From: Runella sp.
GTDB lineage: Bacteria > Bacteroidota > Bacteroidia > Cytophagales > Spirosomataceae
NCBI RefSeq assembly: GCF_027484545.1
Contig: NZ_JAIXST010000105.1
Coordinates: 1 to 36,496, forward strand
Direction of reading: 5' to 3'
Length of the DNA: 36,496 nucleotides
Under the pieces are notes generated by a model. The model saw only the letters and a program-made list of their open reading frames with translations. It was not told where the DNA came from and ran no database searches. The translations under genes and the position numbers were made by a program. Numbering within the stretch: the stretch's first letter is position 1; every line of letters begins with the position of its first letter. Positions 1-7,091 of the stretch are shown in pieces.

Positions 1-2
1 CC

Positions 3-530
3 AAAAAGCTGAATTCTTTTGTCGGTAAAATGATGCTTGACAACCGGCAAGAGAATATTGCCGAAGAATACGGACTGCTTCCCTTTGAAGTGAAGGTTCT
101 GGAACCTATCCGGACGCTCTGTGAAAAAATAATGAGTCTTGTCCGTTTCTCCTATGCAGAGAATCCAATCAGCGACTTGAAAAAGAAAATCAGACACACC
201 TACGATTTACATCAGCTGCTGCGACAGGAAGAGTACGCTACGTTCTTCCACTCACCTGCATTTGATGAAATGCTTTTAAAAGTAGGTCAGGATGATGTCA
301 TCAGCTTCAAAAATAACAACCAATGGTTGGCCTTTCACCCGAAAGATGCCTTGATTTTTTCGGGCACGGAAAATGTCTGGAATGAGTTAAAAGGAATCTA
401 TAATGGTGAATTTAAAAATTTAGTGTACGGAACTTTGCCAAACGACACGCTGGTATCAGAGACCTTAAAAAAGATTGCAAAAAGACTTTCGGAAGTTGAT
501 TGGAATATTGAGTTACCCGATAAAACATGA
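3..530 (+). CDS. AbiEii-type nucleotidyltransferase toxin, C-terminal part (5' end outside window)
   Basis: The reading frame is open from the left window edge, so this is the C-terminal part (about 175 residues) of a longer protein; the ATG at 30 is internal. The stretch IAEEYGLLPFEV, followed by CEKIMSLVRFSY and a KIRHxYDLHxLL segment, matches the corresponding part of the complete AbiEii toxin at 11174-12157 at roughly half of positions, over the whole length and to the same C-terminus. AbiEii proteins are nucleotidyltransferase-fold toxins of type IV toxin-antitoxin systems. The catalytic GGT(S/A) and RFSEDID motifs would lie upstream, so activity cannot be judged. It converges on the AbiE remnant that follows. 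Confidence 0.85.
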   Translation, partial: KKLNSFVGKMMLDNRQENIAEEYGLLPFEVKVLEPIRTLCEKIMSLVRFSYAENPISDLKKKIRHTYDLHQLLRQEEYATFFHSPAFDEMLLKVGQDDVISFKNNNQWLAFHPKDALIFSGTENVWNELKGIYNGEFKNLVYGTLPNDTLVSETLKKIAKRLSEVDWNIELPDKT

Positions 531-549
531 TTTTACGAGCAAATCAAGA

Positions 550-783
550 TTATTTCGCTCCTAAGAAATAGGGTAGTTCATTTAGACATTTCAGAAACGC
601 ACCTTCTGCAGTGTCCCCAAATTCCATGATTGATATTGTTTCGTTATCATTCATCAGGAAACACTGCTCCCGAACAAACAGATTAATGGCTGTTCCTCCG
701 TGTAAGGCAAAACACCCTGCCTCTTTGACAAAAGGAATAACTTGAATAAGAAGTCGGACTTTCTTTCGGTATATTTCAAACAT
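550..783 (-). pseudogene. AbiEii toxin remnant with internal deletion
   Basis: A 77-codon frame starts with an AbiEii-like N-terminus: an MFEIYRKKVRLL helix, then CFALHGGTAINLFVRE, which carries the GGT nucleotidyltransferase motif at residues 29-31. In intact members the second catalytic block (SxDID) and about 200 more residues follow. Here the protein passes directly into an unrelated-looking tail and stops. It overlaps the 3' end of the upstream antitoxin gene by 8 bases, the usual abiEi-abiEii coupling. The sequence shows the short length; the internal deletion is my inference. The product is unlikely to be an active toxin. Confidence 0.6.
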
Positions 784-1534
784 AATCTGCTAATTCTTTC
801 GGAATACTGATTTGGTATTGGGCATTATAAACCCCCTTCGCTACGATACTGCGGTCACCTGTACCGAGATTGATTTTCTCTTTATCTAAGTATTGCACTA
901 CAGGCAAATTGGCTTTGTCAGCCATATACAAAAACAATCTTTTAACCCGCACCGAGCTACAGGCAACCAAGAGTTGCTGCATGAGATCGGGTCTCAATGT
1001 GAGCTGCCCTTCCAATAGCTGATAACATTCCAGCAAGTCAAACTCTTTCGGGCTGAGATGTAAGCACTCTAAAATTGCCCTCTCGGGAGCAGATATCTTT
1101 AGCTGAACATTATGATGCCTGTAAGTTCCGATACCCAATGCCTTCGGAAGTAGGGAGGTTCTCACATGGTGGATGGGGTTATCCCAATCAAAATCGGTAA
1201 ACCACTTGGGGAGTCTCTCATTGAGAGGTGAAAACAGAAAGATATTTTCTTTTCCCAAACGAACATAATGAGAGGTTCCCTTAATAGAAAAAGCGGTTGG
1301 ACCACCCACATGCACTTCCAATGAAAGTTGCTGTACCCCCCCAGGCCATTCTATGGATTCTTTCAGCCTTTTATACGCCCCTACTCCTACAGCTTCCAGC
1401 CAGCCACTTTGTTGATAACGCCGGGTCAGCTGTCGAGATATGCCCATTTTGTTGAGCCATACCGACGTGGCCACCTGACCCGTTGGCCAGTTTTCCAGCA
1501 GATGCTGTATTTTTATGTTATTTTGTAAACTCAT
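776..1534 (-). CDS. abiEi: AbiEi family antitoxin / transcriptional regulator
   Basis: This 252-residue protein has the layout of AbiEi_3-type antitoxins: an N-terminal winged-helix region (about residues 1-60, with WLNKMGISRQLTRRY followed by SGWLEAVGVGAYKR) and a C-terminal antitoxin domain (ISAPERAILECLHLSP near the middle, then an LLVACSSVRVKRLFLYMAD segment). AbiEi proteins repress their own promoter and neutralise the cognate AbiEii. The next gene is the shortened toxin at 550-783, so the antitoxin survives while its toxin appears broken. A perfect dyad covers the start codon (see 1525-1541). No Shine-Dalgarno sequence is visible, as is usual in Bacteroidota. Confidence 0.8.
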   Translation of the reverse strand: MSLQNNIKIQHLLENWPTGQVATSVWLNKMGISRQLTRRYQQSGWLEAVGVGAYKRLKESIEWPGGVQQLSLEVHVGGPTAFSIKGTSHYVRLGKENIFLFSPLNERLPKWFTDFDWDNPIHHVRTSLLPKALGIGTYRHHNVQLKISAPERAILECLHLSPKEFDLLECYQLLEGQLTLRPDLMQQLLVACSSVRVKRLFLYMADKANLPVVQYLDKEKINLGTGDRSIVAKGVYNAQYQISIPKELADYV

Positions 1535-1541
1535 AGTTTAC
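1525..1541 (-). promoter_or_regulatory. Perfect dyad centred on the abiEi start codon
   Basis: The arms GTAAACT and AGTTTAC (7 bp each, perfect) are separated only by the ATG start codon of the antitoxin gene. It could be a DNA operator for AbiEi autorepression, or an RNA hairpin with the AUG in its loop. AbiEi proteins are known to bind inverted repeats at their own promoters, but the usual position is upstream of the start. Confidence 0.5.
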
Positions 1542-1615
1542 TTATATCATTATTTTTAATGAAAAGTGTAAGAAATACTTGAATTGATTACGATTGAAAC
1601 GAAATATTATGCTAA

Positions 1616-1756
1616 GTGCCTCCAAAGACTGTTAATGTCCGTATAACCTATGCGTTATATGTCATCTTTCTACACTCAATTGGAGAAGACACCATTTTTA
1701 AAGGCGGCACCGCATTATCCAAATGCTTTAGCATGATAGGCCGTTTTTCTAAAGAT
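1616..1756 (+). pseudogene. AbiEii toxin N-terminal scrap
   Basis: The translated frame contains a core of TIFKGGTALSKCFSMIGRFS, which matches the catalytic region of complete AbiEii proteins (compare FTVFKGGTALAKCFSFISRFSEDID in the 11174-12157 gene). The SEDID aspartates that should follow are lost: the frame reads SKDTG and then diverges. There is no antitoxin partner, and the 3' part runs into the convergent gene at 1772-2734. This is a decayed fragment, separate from the toxin piece at 3-530 because the order of N- and C-terminal parts is reversed. Confidence 0.7.
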
Positions 1757-1771
1757 ACAGGAGCACAACTC

Positions 1772-2734
1772 TTACTCCAAGCTTTTAAGCTCATTCCTCA
1801 AACATTCTAAATCATTCTGTGTCCCTGAATATACTTTTGTATTGTATTTTTTAGGCAAGCCTAATTCATTAATTTCATGTTTCCGCTTTTTGTCTGTCAA
1901 AAAAATGTCAGAAATTGAAAAACCATTTGATATACGCATAATATCTATTTGGTCATTTTTATCTTCTTTTTTACCGTAAGATGTGATTAGCCCCGTCAGG
2001 AAAAAACGTATGTCTAAAGTAGGAATATTGCTGAAACCATATTTTTCAAATTCGCTAATTAATAAAACGACTTCCTTATCTGTAAATTTATGCTTTCCTA
2101 AAAGCTGATGAATGATTAAATCAATCCAGTTAGGAACCTGTACAGTCCCTAAATTATCACCTCGAATAGTAATTCCTTTTTCCTTCCTTAGCTCCTTTAA
2201 TCTACCAATAAAATTCTGAATCTCTTTCTGTCGACCCAAATTAATCAGCAGGTCTTTGTATTGAGAAACTGTTTTGGCATCATTTTTAAATAATCCCCTG
2301 AGTTCATTCACCTCAGTTAAGCTGCCTGTAATTATCTCTTTAAAGTTTTCGTTTTTCTCTTTGAAATGGGTGTGAACATATTTATTATCAATGGGCTTAG
2401 TATTATTATGATACATATATGTATTAAGTGTTATTTTATTGTTCCTTATTCTTGAAGAGATCAATTGAGAAGTAATAAATAATTCTGGCTTGATACAATA
2501 GCCATCGGACAGCAATCGTAAGAACGTATCGTGTTCATTTGAGGCCTCAAAATCTTTGGCAGATGTTTCAAAATAATGTTCAATAGAAGCAGGGCAGAAG
2601 ATTTTATTTTGCTGATGTAAAATTTGGAGAAGCTCCTTGATCTCAAACCAAAGTTCACCTTCTTTACTGTCCAGCATCTCACTAACAGCATATTGATCTA
2701 AATAAATGCAAATCTTTTTTTGTAGGTTAGACAT
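1772..2734 (-). CDS. Hypothetical protein, possible PIN-like nuclease
   Basis: About 320 residues, starting at the ATG at 2734 (MSNLQKK). An in-frame start further upstream would add only a hydrophobic, AT-rich stretch and looks spurious. The N-terminus reads ICIYLDQYAVSEML, a beta strand ending in Asp (residue 13), followed by a helix and an acidic segment (IEHYFETS). The C-terminal third has DQIDIMRISNGF and then ISDIFLTD. This spacing of Asp, Glu, Asp-x-x-Arg and a final strand Asp recalls PIN-like RNases, but I do not recognise a named family. It sits among AbiE remnants, so a defence or toxin role is possible but not shown. Confidence 0.6.
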   Translation of the reverse strand: MSNLQKKICIYLDQYAVSEMLDSKEGELWFEIKELLQILHQQNKIFCPASIEHYFETSAKDFEASNEHDTFLRLLSDGYCIKPELFITSQLISSRIRNNKITLNTYMYHNNTKPIDNKYVHTHFKEKNENFKEIITGSLTEVNELRGLFKNDAKTVSQYKDLLINLGRQKEIQNFIGRLKELRKEKGITIRGDNLGTVQVPNWIDLIIHQLLGKHKFTDKEVVLLISEFEKYGFSNIPTLDIRFFLTGLITSYGKKEDKNDQIDIMRISNGFSISDIFLTDKKRKHEINELGLPKKYNTKVYSGTQNDLECLRNELKSLE

Positions 2735-2936
2735 TGTGTTATTAAAACTATAGTTAAAAACAGCTATGATAAAAAGTGCTGCAAATAACTGTATTCTCAA
2801 TTATAATTTCGTGTTTTTTCCTAAAATATCATTCATGGGCTCCTATAATACTCATGCTTTTTTAAGCCGATTACTATTTGGAATTGCCACACGGAAACGA
2901 TTTCAGGACAGTGAAATTAATATAATAGCCTGCATT

Positions 2937-3149
2937 TCACTCTTCTTGAGTATTCCGGGGAATGATTGCTCCTGTTATCGGATGTTGTTTCTGCACAAAA
3001 TATGGAATACGTCTTAAAATAACGTGAGTTATCGCCTTCCCTAAATAAAGTTAGTTTTTAAGTCTATTTTGTTGTTCTTCGCTTAAATAAGGTAGGCCAA
3101 TTTCCGAGAACTGCTTACTGTAAATTATTTGATTGATTGCACTTTGAAT
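2937..3149 (-). pseudogene. Possible decayed gene (one frame with an internal stop)
   Basis: The only interpretable content of the 460-base gap between neighbouring coding regions. One minus-strand frame reads as protein-like sequence through a stretch ending EIGLPYLSEEQQNRLKN, a TAA (3051-3053), and then continues in the same frame as LGKAITHVILRRIPYF and PITGAIIPRNTQEE before TGA (2937-2939). No start codon is present at its 5' end. The composition looks more coding than the opposite strand, but no family is recognised. It could be the 3' part of a gene broken by recombination. Bases 2735-2936 show nothing further. Confidence 0.3.
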
Positions 3150-3173
3150 TATCTATGTTACTTCTTATATTTG
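3143..3173 (+). promoter_or_regulatory. Consensus Bacteroidota promoter upstream of a 54-residue ORF
   Basis: TTTG (3143-3146), 19 bases, then TATATTTG (3166-3173). This matches the Bacteroidota primary sigma consensus TTTG-N19-TAnnTTTG exactly. The expected transcription start is near 3178-3182, just before the ATG at 3196. Confidence 0.65.
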
Positions 3174-3195
3174 ATAAAGCTAAACATCGACTAAC

Positions 3196-3360
3196 ATGAA
3201 AACACTCAAAAGTAACCATGATGCTGTTTCCTTACTAAAGGAACTTCATCAAGATAGAGCTGAATTGCTTCTCAACAAAATCAGAAGCCTGCATACACCT
3301 GACTCCTCCTGTACAAGTTACCATTGTAACGGTCACAGTCAAACCTCAACACACAAATAA
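3196..3360 (+). CDS. Small protein, 54 residues, unknown; Cys/Ser/Thr-rich tail
   Basis: ATG at 3196, TAA at 3358-3360. The N-terminal half is charged and probably helical (MKTLKSNHDAVSLLKELHQD, then RAELLLNKIRSL). The last 20 or so residues change character and are rich in Ser, Thr, Cys and His (SSCTSYHCNGHSQTS). A helical leader followed by a Cys/Ser/Thr-rich core is the general look of modified-peptide precursors, but no modifying enzyme lies next to it; a radical SAM enzyme is about 4.3 kb away. The exact-consensus promoter just upstream argues that this ORF is transcribed. No family recognised. Confidence 0.5.
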   Translation: MKTLKSNHDAVSLLKELHQDRAELLLNKIRSLHTPDSSCTSYHCNGHSQTSTHK

Positions 3361-3365
3361 ATCCT

Positions 3366-3403
3366 GATGAACAGACTGTACTATTATATATAGCCTGTTC
3401 ATC
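3366..3403. repeat. Inverted repeat between the small ORF and the next gene
   Basis: GATGAACAG (3366-3374) and CTGTTCATC (3395-3403) are perfect 9-base arms around a 20-base AT-rich spacer. It lies 5 bases after the stop of the 54-residue ORF and 45 bases before the next start. It could act as a processing or attenuation hairpin; a clear T-tract is missing. Confidence 0.45.
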
Positions 3404-3447
3404 TATTAATTTTAAGCACTGATGCGGATATAAATGTAAATAAATCT

Positions 3448-4266
3448 GTGGCTAAAAGTGAGCAATATATTAACGGCAATAAGCTTAAAAATTATTTTAA
3501 TGATGTAAAATATAAGTCCATTATATTTTCATCCAAAGTTGCCTCTGATCCAACAACAGCATTAGAAAAAATTGAGGCATTTTACGGCCAAAAGCCAACT
3601 GTTGATGGCTCTAATATACAACATATAAAAGAAATACGTGACTTTGTCGTCCAAAAAGTTTCCGATAAAAAATGGCTAAGGGGTCTGACTATTATGGCTC
3701 CGCATACTCATTGGGATACTCTACAGCCGACCATTTATAACTACCAAAATGATAAGTATATAATAGGACCTCATAAAGTTTTAGATCAACAACTATATAC
3801 GCCGGTCTCATTCGTATTCTCAATAGATGGTCCTATTCCATATGAATGGACAGACCAATCAGTTTTAATCGAGAAGAGAGATTGGAATATATGCTATGAT
3901 TTAATATATCAAGTAAATGACGAACTAAAGCTTTATAACATTCCTTTGGGACTAACTATAGACTTTAGATTTAAGAATAGTCTTTTTGAAATTGGCGATT
4001 CTTCGCTGGAAGTTCCTATAGAAGAATTGAATAATGAATTTTACGGCTTTTCACGTATAGAATCCGGTCATCCCATTCTTAAAAAGAATAATCAGATGAC
4101 CACTGAGCAAGTTTCCTGGCATGCACTGTCTGATTTAATTTATGATTTTACAAGTGAGGAGTTATTGCTATTGGAGAAATTAAATTCTGTGATTTCGGCT
4201 ATTGGCGATCCTGAGGAAAAGAGAGATTTTATTAAAAAATTAGAAGCCGGTATAAGAAAAGATTAG
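3448..4266 (+). CDS. Hypothetical protein, 272 residues
   Basis: GTG start at 3448; the frame is open a little further upstream (to about 3394) without an ATG. I do not recognise the family. There is no signal peptide or membrane segment. Visible landmarks are an N-terminal helical region, a hydrophobic LRGLTIMAPHTHWDTL segment near residue 80, a Trp/Tyr-rich middle (YEWTD, KRDWNICYDLIYQV), a strand-like LGLTIDFRFKNSLFEIG, and a charged coiled C-terminus ending KRDFIKKLEAGIRKD. It is AT-rich. Its stop overlaps the stop of the opposing gene by 3-4 bases, so the two genes converge tightly. Function unknown. Confidence 0.6.
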   Translation: MAKSEQYINGNKLKNYFNDVKYKSIIFSSKVASDPTTALEKIEAFYGQKPTVDGSNIQHIKEIRDFVVQKVSDKKWLRGLTIMAPHTHWDTLQPTIYNYQNDKYIIGPHKVLDQQLYTPVSFVFSIDGPIPYEWTDQSVLIEKRDWNICYDLIYQVNDELKLYNIPLGLTIDFRFKNSLFEIGDSSLEVPIEELNNEFYGFSRIESGHPILKKNNQMTTEQVSWHALSDLIYDFTSEELLLLEKLNSVISAIGDPEEKRDFIKKLEAGIRKD

Positions 4267-4691
4267 TGACAGCATAGTTTTAATATACGATCAATATCCG
4301 ATATAGGGTCAAACTCCAAATCATGACCTTGTAAAACGTGAAAATTTTCCCCTAAAGCTTTATTGATTGCCAATCTATCTGTTTCTGCAAGACGAGACGG
4401 ATGTAAAAGCATAACAGGAGTGTTATTAAAAATTCTACGAAGCGATTTTAAAAAAGATGGCAATTCTTTTGTTTTGTAGCCATTAATTTCCGAACTGATT
4501 ATAATAGTATCTATAGAACTATCCGGATTTATTTTTTTTATTTTATTTATGAGCTCCTTATTATTTAGATGACCTTCTATAACCTGCAAACTTCTGCTTT
4601 TTATCTCAATATATTTTTTTAGGAAAATAACATGCGATGGATCACGTAATAATGCTAAAAAGTTACAGTTTTTGAAACATTCACTACCCAT
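4263..4691 (-). CDS. Hypothetical alpha/beta protein, 142 residues
   Basis: A small soluble protein starting at an ATG (MGSECFKNCNFLALLRD). The pattern of strands and helices (HVIFLKKYIE, SIDTIIISSEING, NNTPVMLLHPSR, ENFHVLQGHDLEF, SDIDRILKL) suggests a Rossmann-like or receiver-like alpha/beta fold. The phospho-acceptor and lysine positions of true receivers are not convincing. It is Cys-containing at both ends (residues 5, 9 and near 140). It converges on the 3448-4266 gene with a 4-base overlap. No family recognised. Confidence 0.5.
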   Translation of the reverse strand: MGSECFKNCNFLALLRDPSHVIFLKKYIEIKSRSLQVIEGHLNNKELINKIKKINPDSSIDTIIISSEINGYKTKELPSFLKSLRRIFNNTPVMLLHPSRLAETDRLAINKALGENFHVLQGHDLEFDPISDIDRILKLCCH

Positions 4692-4791
4692 TTCTGATCT
4701 CCAAAATCTATGCCCGCTTAATAAATCATATTAGTAGGAAACTAATAAATAATTAAAGTTTACAAAACGTAGATTTGGCCTGATTCACAAG

Positions 4792-5298
4792 TTACTTCAA
4801 ACTCTTTTCATCGGTCATGTGCCTGGAAAACCATTCGAGGCTTCTCTTTAGGGTGAACCTATTCTCATAAATGTCCCGATAGTCCACTTTTAAAGTAATT
4901 GAAGAAAGTTGTTTTCGAATAGATTCTATTTCTTCCAGTGAATGGCTTTCAATATTTTTCTCGAACACTACCAAATAGGCATTCGGCAATATGATCTTTT
5001 TCGCCGTATTACTGAGCAAGATGTGCCAATAAGATTTAGGGTCTAGACTCAAACAATCGCTAATGGCAAAATAGTGATGGCCCTGATTGATAAATGTAAG
5101 CGTATCAATGAGCATGGGACCCAATCCGTTATTTTGGATATGAATATAAAGACGCTTTTTTTGATCTCCCAAATCAACCTGCCCCAAAGGCTTGAGTGAC
5201 TTTTCATTATGAATCCGTTGCAAATACAATTGATAAAACGTAGCCAGTAATGCCAACACCGAAATGATAATCGCCAAGAAACACCTGCCCGTTTTCAA
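4792..5298 (-). CDS. Small membrane-anchored protein, copy 1 of 2
   Basis: 168 residues with one N-terminal membrane segment (about residues 7-24, FLAIIISVLALLATFYQLY) followed by a soluble domain with an NNGLGPMLIDTLTF motif, probably a beta-sandwich on the outer face of the membrane. The start is a TTG at 5298. I chose it because the paralogue at 7092-7619 has ATG at the aligned position and no ATG lies nearby. About 50 consecutive residues (from ISVLALLATF to NNGLGPM) are identical to the paralogue, with many silent base differences. It lies downstream of an intact AbiE toxin gene. Function unknown. Confidence 0.7.
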   Translation of the reverse strand: MKTGRCFLAIIISVLALLATFYQLYLQRIHNEKSLKPLGQVDLGDQKKRLYIHIQNNGLGPMLIDTLTFINQGHHYFAISDCLSLDPKSYWHILLSNTAKKIILPNAYLVVFEKNIESHSLEEIESIRKQLSSITLKVDYRDIYENRFTLKRSLEWFSRHMTDEKSLK

Positions 5299-5396
5299 GA
5301 AAAAATAGCTCTGACGATCTCAGAATTTTCCCGCATCTTAATCGTTGCTTTGTTAACAGCGGGTAAATCTGCCAGAGAAAATGAGGAAATTAATAC

Positions 5397-6353
5397 TTAC
5401 AGTTGTTCAACAGAAGCCAGAATTTTATCCAACAGACTGTCAAAATCGGGTTGCCCCTTGTAATACAACGAAGCCGTTTCTTTATATCTCTTTCGGAATT
5501 GCGCTCTTAACGCAGGGTCTCTCAATAAAAAAGCTTCATTTTCCCTGATCGGAATTTCTTTGTCCTTGGCAGGAAACCGCTCGTTTTTGTGGGCGTGGTA
5601 GGCGGGTGTTCCGATAAATTCCTGCACGTCGGGGTGGTCTAACAAACGCGCAACATCGTAATATTGCCTCATTAAATTCGGACGTATCCCTGCCCCGTTT
5701 TGCATCTGACGAAACTTCGTCGCAATCGTTTGAAGCTTTTCGACAAAAGTGTAACCGAGGTGATAACAAGGAATATCAACGGCACGGTTATCCAAAATCT
5801 CAATCGCAGGATTTCCCTTAACTCTTTCATAGGCCCACGAACTTATCACACGTTTATGGTTTGGAGTCACCGTATCGAAACCCGCTTCCAACAGAATTCC
5901 TTCCTTTACTCCGCTCACAGCGTCGGTTTGGCTTTGGTAGTACAAGCGTATGCCGCCGCTGCGGTAATAATCTGTATCGTCAAAGGCATGATCCCGCTCA
6001 ACGGAAACAATCCCCTCTATCTGAATGGTCTCGGCCAGCCAATCATAAAATTTCTTTCGCGCTTGGGCAGTCTTCGGGTTCGTGTTTTTGGGGTTCTCGT
6101 TGATGTTGAATTCTCTCGGAGGAGTGATATGAATGTCGATATCCTCCGAAAATCGGTCAATGATGCCATAGCCCTTCGATAAGGACGTGCCACCTTTCAA
6201 CTCAAAATCAAATCCCTGTTTTTTCAGCCCGTTTAAAACGTGCATGATCCAATAATCTTTTTCAATCAGGCCTGCCAGGATTTGGGTTTCCTCTTCCAAA
6301 ATCCGTAACAGTCCTGAAAAACCGTTGTGTTGATGCAGATAGGGAAGCGACAT
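5397..6353 (-). CDS. abiEii: AbiEii family nucleotidyltransferase toxin
   Basis: 318 residues, full length for the family. An N-terminal EKDYW (31-35) precedes the nucleotidyltransferase signature GGTSLSK (54-60) and the metal-binding RFSEDIDIH (67-75). The C-terminal half carries the helical HxYDxARL-like region (QYYDVARLLDHPDV). AbiEii toxins transfer nucleotides and are bacteriostatic; the pair gives abortive phage defence and stabilises mobile DNA. It is translated 6 bases after its antitoxin gene in the same transcript. All key catalytic residues are present, so it should be active. Confidence 0.9.
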   Translation of the reverse strand: MSLPYLHQHNGFSGLLRILEEETQILAGLIEKDYWIMHVLNGLKKQGFDFELKGGTSLSKGYGIIDRFSEDIDIHITPPREFNINENPKNTNPKTAQARKKFYDWLAETIQIEGIVSVERDHAFDDTDYYRSGGIRLYYQSQTDAVSGVKEGILLEAGFDTVTPNHKRVISSWAYERVKGNPAIEILDNRAVDIPCYHLGYTFVEKLQTIATKFRQMQNGAGIRPNLMRQYYDVARLLDHPDVQEFIGTPAYHAHKNERFPAKDKEIPIRENEAFLLRDPALRAQFRKRYKETASLYYKGQPDFDSLLDKILASVEQL

Positions 6354-6359
6354 AGGGGG

Positions 6360-6941
6360 TTATATCTCCGTTTGCTGTATGAAGGGAGCCAGTAACTTTT
6401 GGGTTTTCACGTTGCCATATTCCGCGATGGCCTCCCGCAGTTTTTCTTCATCCATGGTCATGGCTTTAGAAAAGATACGTTTGAGAACGGCTTTTTGATC
6501 TTCGGCCAGCGTATCCAGATTGTTGACCAGATCCACCAGTAAAAATTCTTCGGTTACTTTTTTTGGAAAGTGAGGTTTGATGCGAAAATCAAAGTTGCGA
6601 TTACCCAATTTAAACTGCCCGTGGCGTTTATGATTATAGACGGTGCGTTGGTTATAGAGCTGCGTCGTACCAACCCCTAAACGGTTATAGGCGTTGGGGG
6701 ACGTGACCAAAAAACGATCATCTTTCAGAAAGCTGCGGATCAGGATTTCTTCGTTGGGCGGTAGTTGCCCAAATACGGTTTGCTCCGGAGCATAGTATAA
6801 TCCTTGGGAGAGTTTTTGCAGCGTTCCCTCTTCCAATAGTATATCTAAATGGCGGTCAACGGACTTAGACCATCGGGTCAAATCACTTCGGCGGTACACC
6901 TTGCCCGTCTCCAAATGTTGTTTTAATTCATCCAGTTTCAT
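6360..6941 (-). CDS. AbiEi-like antitoxin (DUF6088 type)
   Basis: 193 residues. The N-terminal winged helix (about 1-55) includes YRRSDLTRWSKSVDRHLDIL and the wing QKLSQGLYYAPEQTVFG; then come LPPNEEILIRSFL and the RLGVGTTQLYNQRTVYNHKR segment typical of antitoxins paired with AbiEii-type toxins. It should bind its own promoter and neutralise the toxin at 5397-6353. It is unusual in having a strong Shine-Dalgarno (GGAGGGG at 6948-6954) in a genome that mostly lacks them, suggesting recent acquisition. A dyad at 6992-7010 is a candidate operator. Confidence 0.85.
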   Translation of the reverse strand: MKLDELKQHLETGKVYRRSDLTRWSKSVDRHLDILLEEGTLQKLSQGLYYAPEQTVFGQLPPNEEILIRSFLKDDRFLVTSPNAYNRLGVGTTQLYNQRTVYNHKRHGQFKLGNRNFDFRIKPHFPKKVTEEFLLVDLVNNLDTLAEDQKAVLKRIFSKAMTMDEEKLREAIAEYGNVKTQKLLAPFIQQTEI

Positions 6942-6947
6942 CTTGTT

Positions 6948-7016
6948 CCCCTCCGTAGATTGATACTATCACTCTTTATTGACAAATGCAAGAATTTTCA
7001 TTTAAAATTCATGCAA
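6948..7016 (-). promoter_or_regulatory. abiEi leader: Shine-Dalgarno and dyad operator candidate
   Basis: GGAGGGG (6948-6954 on the minus strand) lies 6 bases before the antitoxin ATG. Upstream, GAATTTT (6992-6998) and AAAATTC (7004-7010) form an inverted repeat, itself bracketed by direct ATGCAA copies. The location fits an AbiEi autorepression site. Confidence 0.4.
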
Positions 7017-7091
7017 ATTTACGATGATAATCTTTACTTATCAATGCTGTAAATTACAAAATACACCAAAAAGGTAGTGAAGAATTCTTCT

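Noticed and set aside
3-1756. The toxin pieces at 3-530 and 1616-1756 as one interrupted gene
   Set aside because: Both are on the plus strand, but the C-terminal part comes first and the N-terminal part second, so they must be separate remnants.
2766-3017. Plus-strand ORF of 83 codons
   Set aside because: No coding character or recognisable domain; the opposite strand reads more like decayed protein sequence, and its start lies in the AT-rich 5' end of the PIN-like gene region.
5700-6182. 160-codon ORF opposite the AbiEii gene
   Set aside because: Antisense shadow of a well supported toxin gene with intact catalytic motifs.
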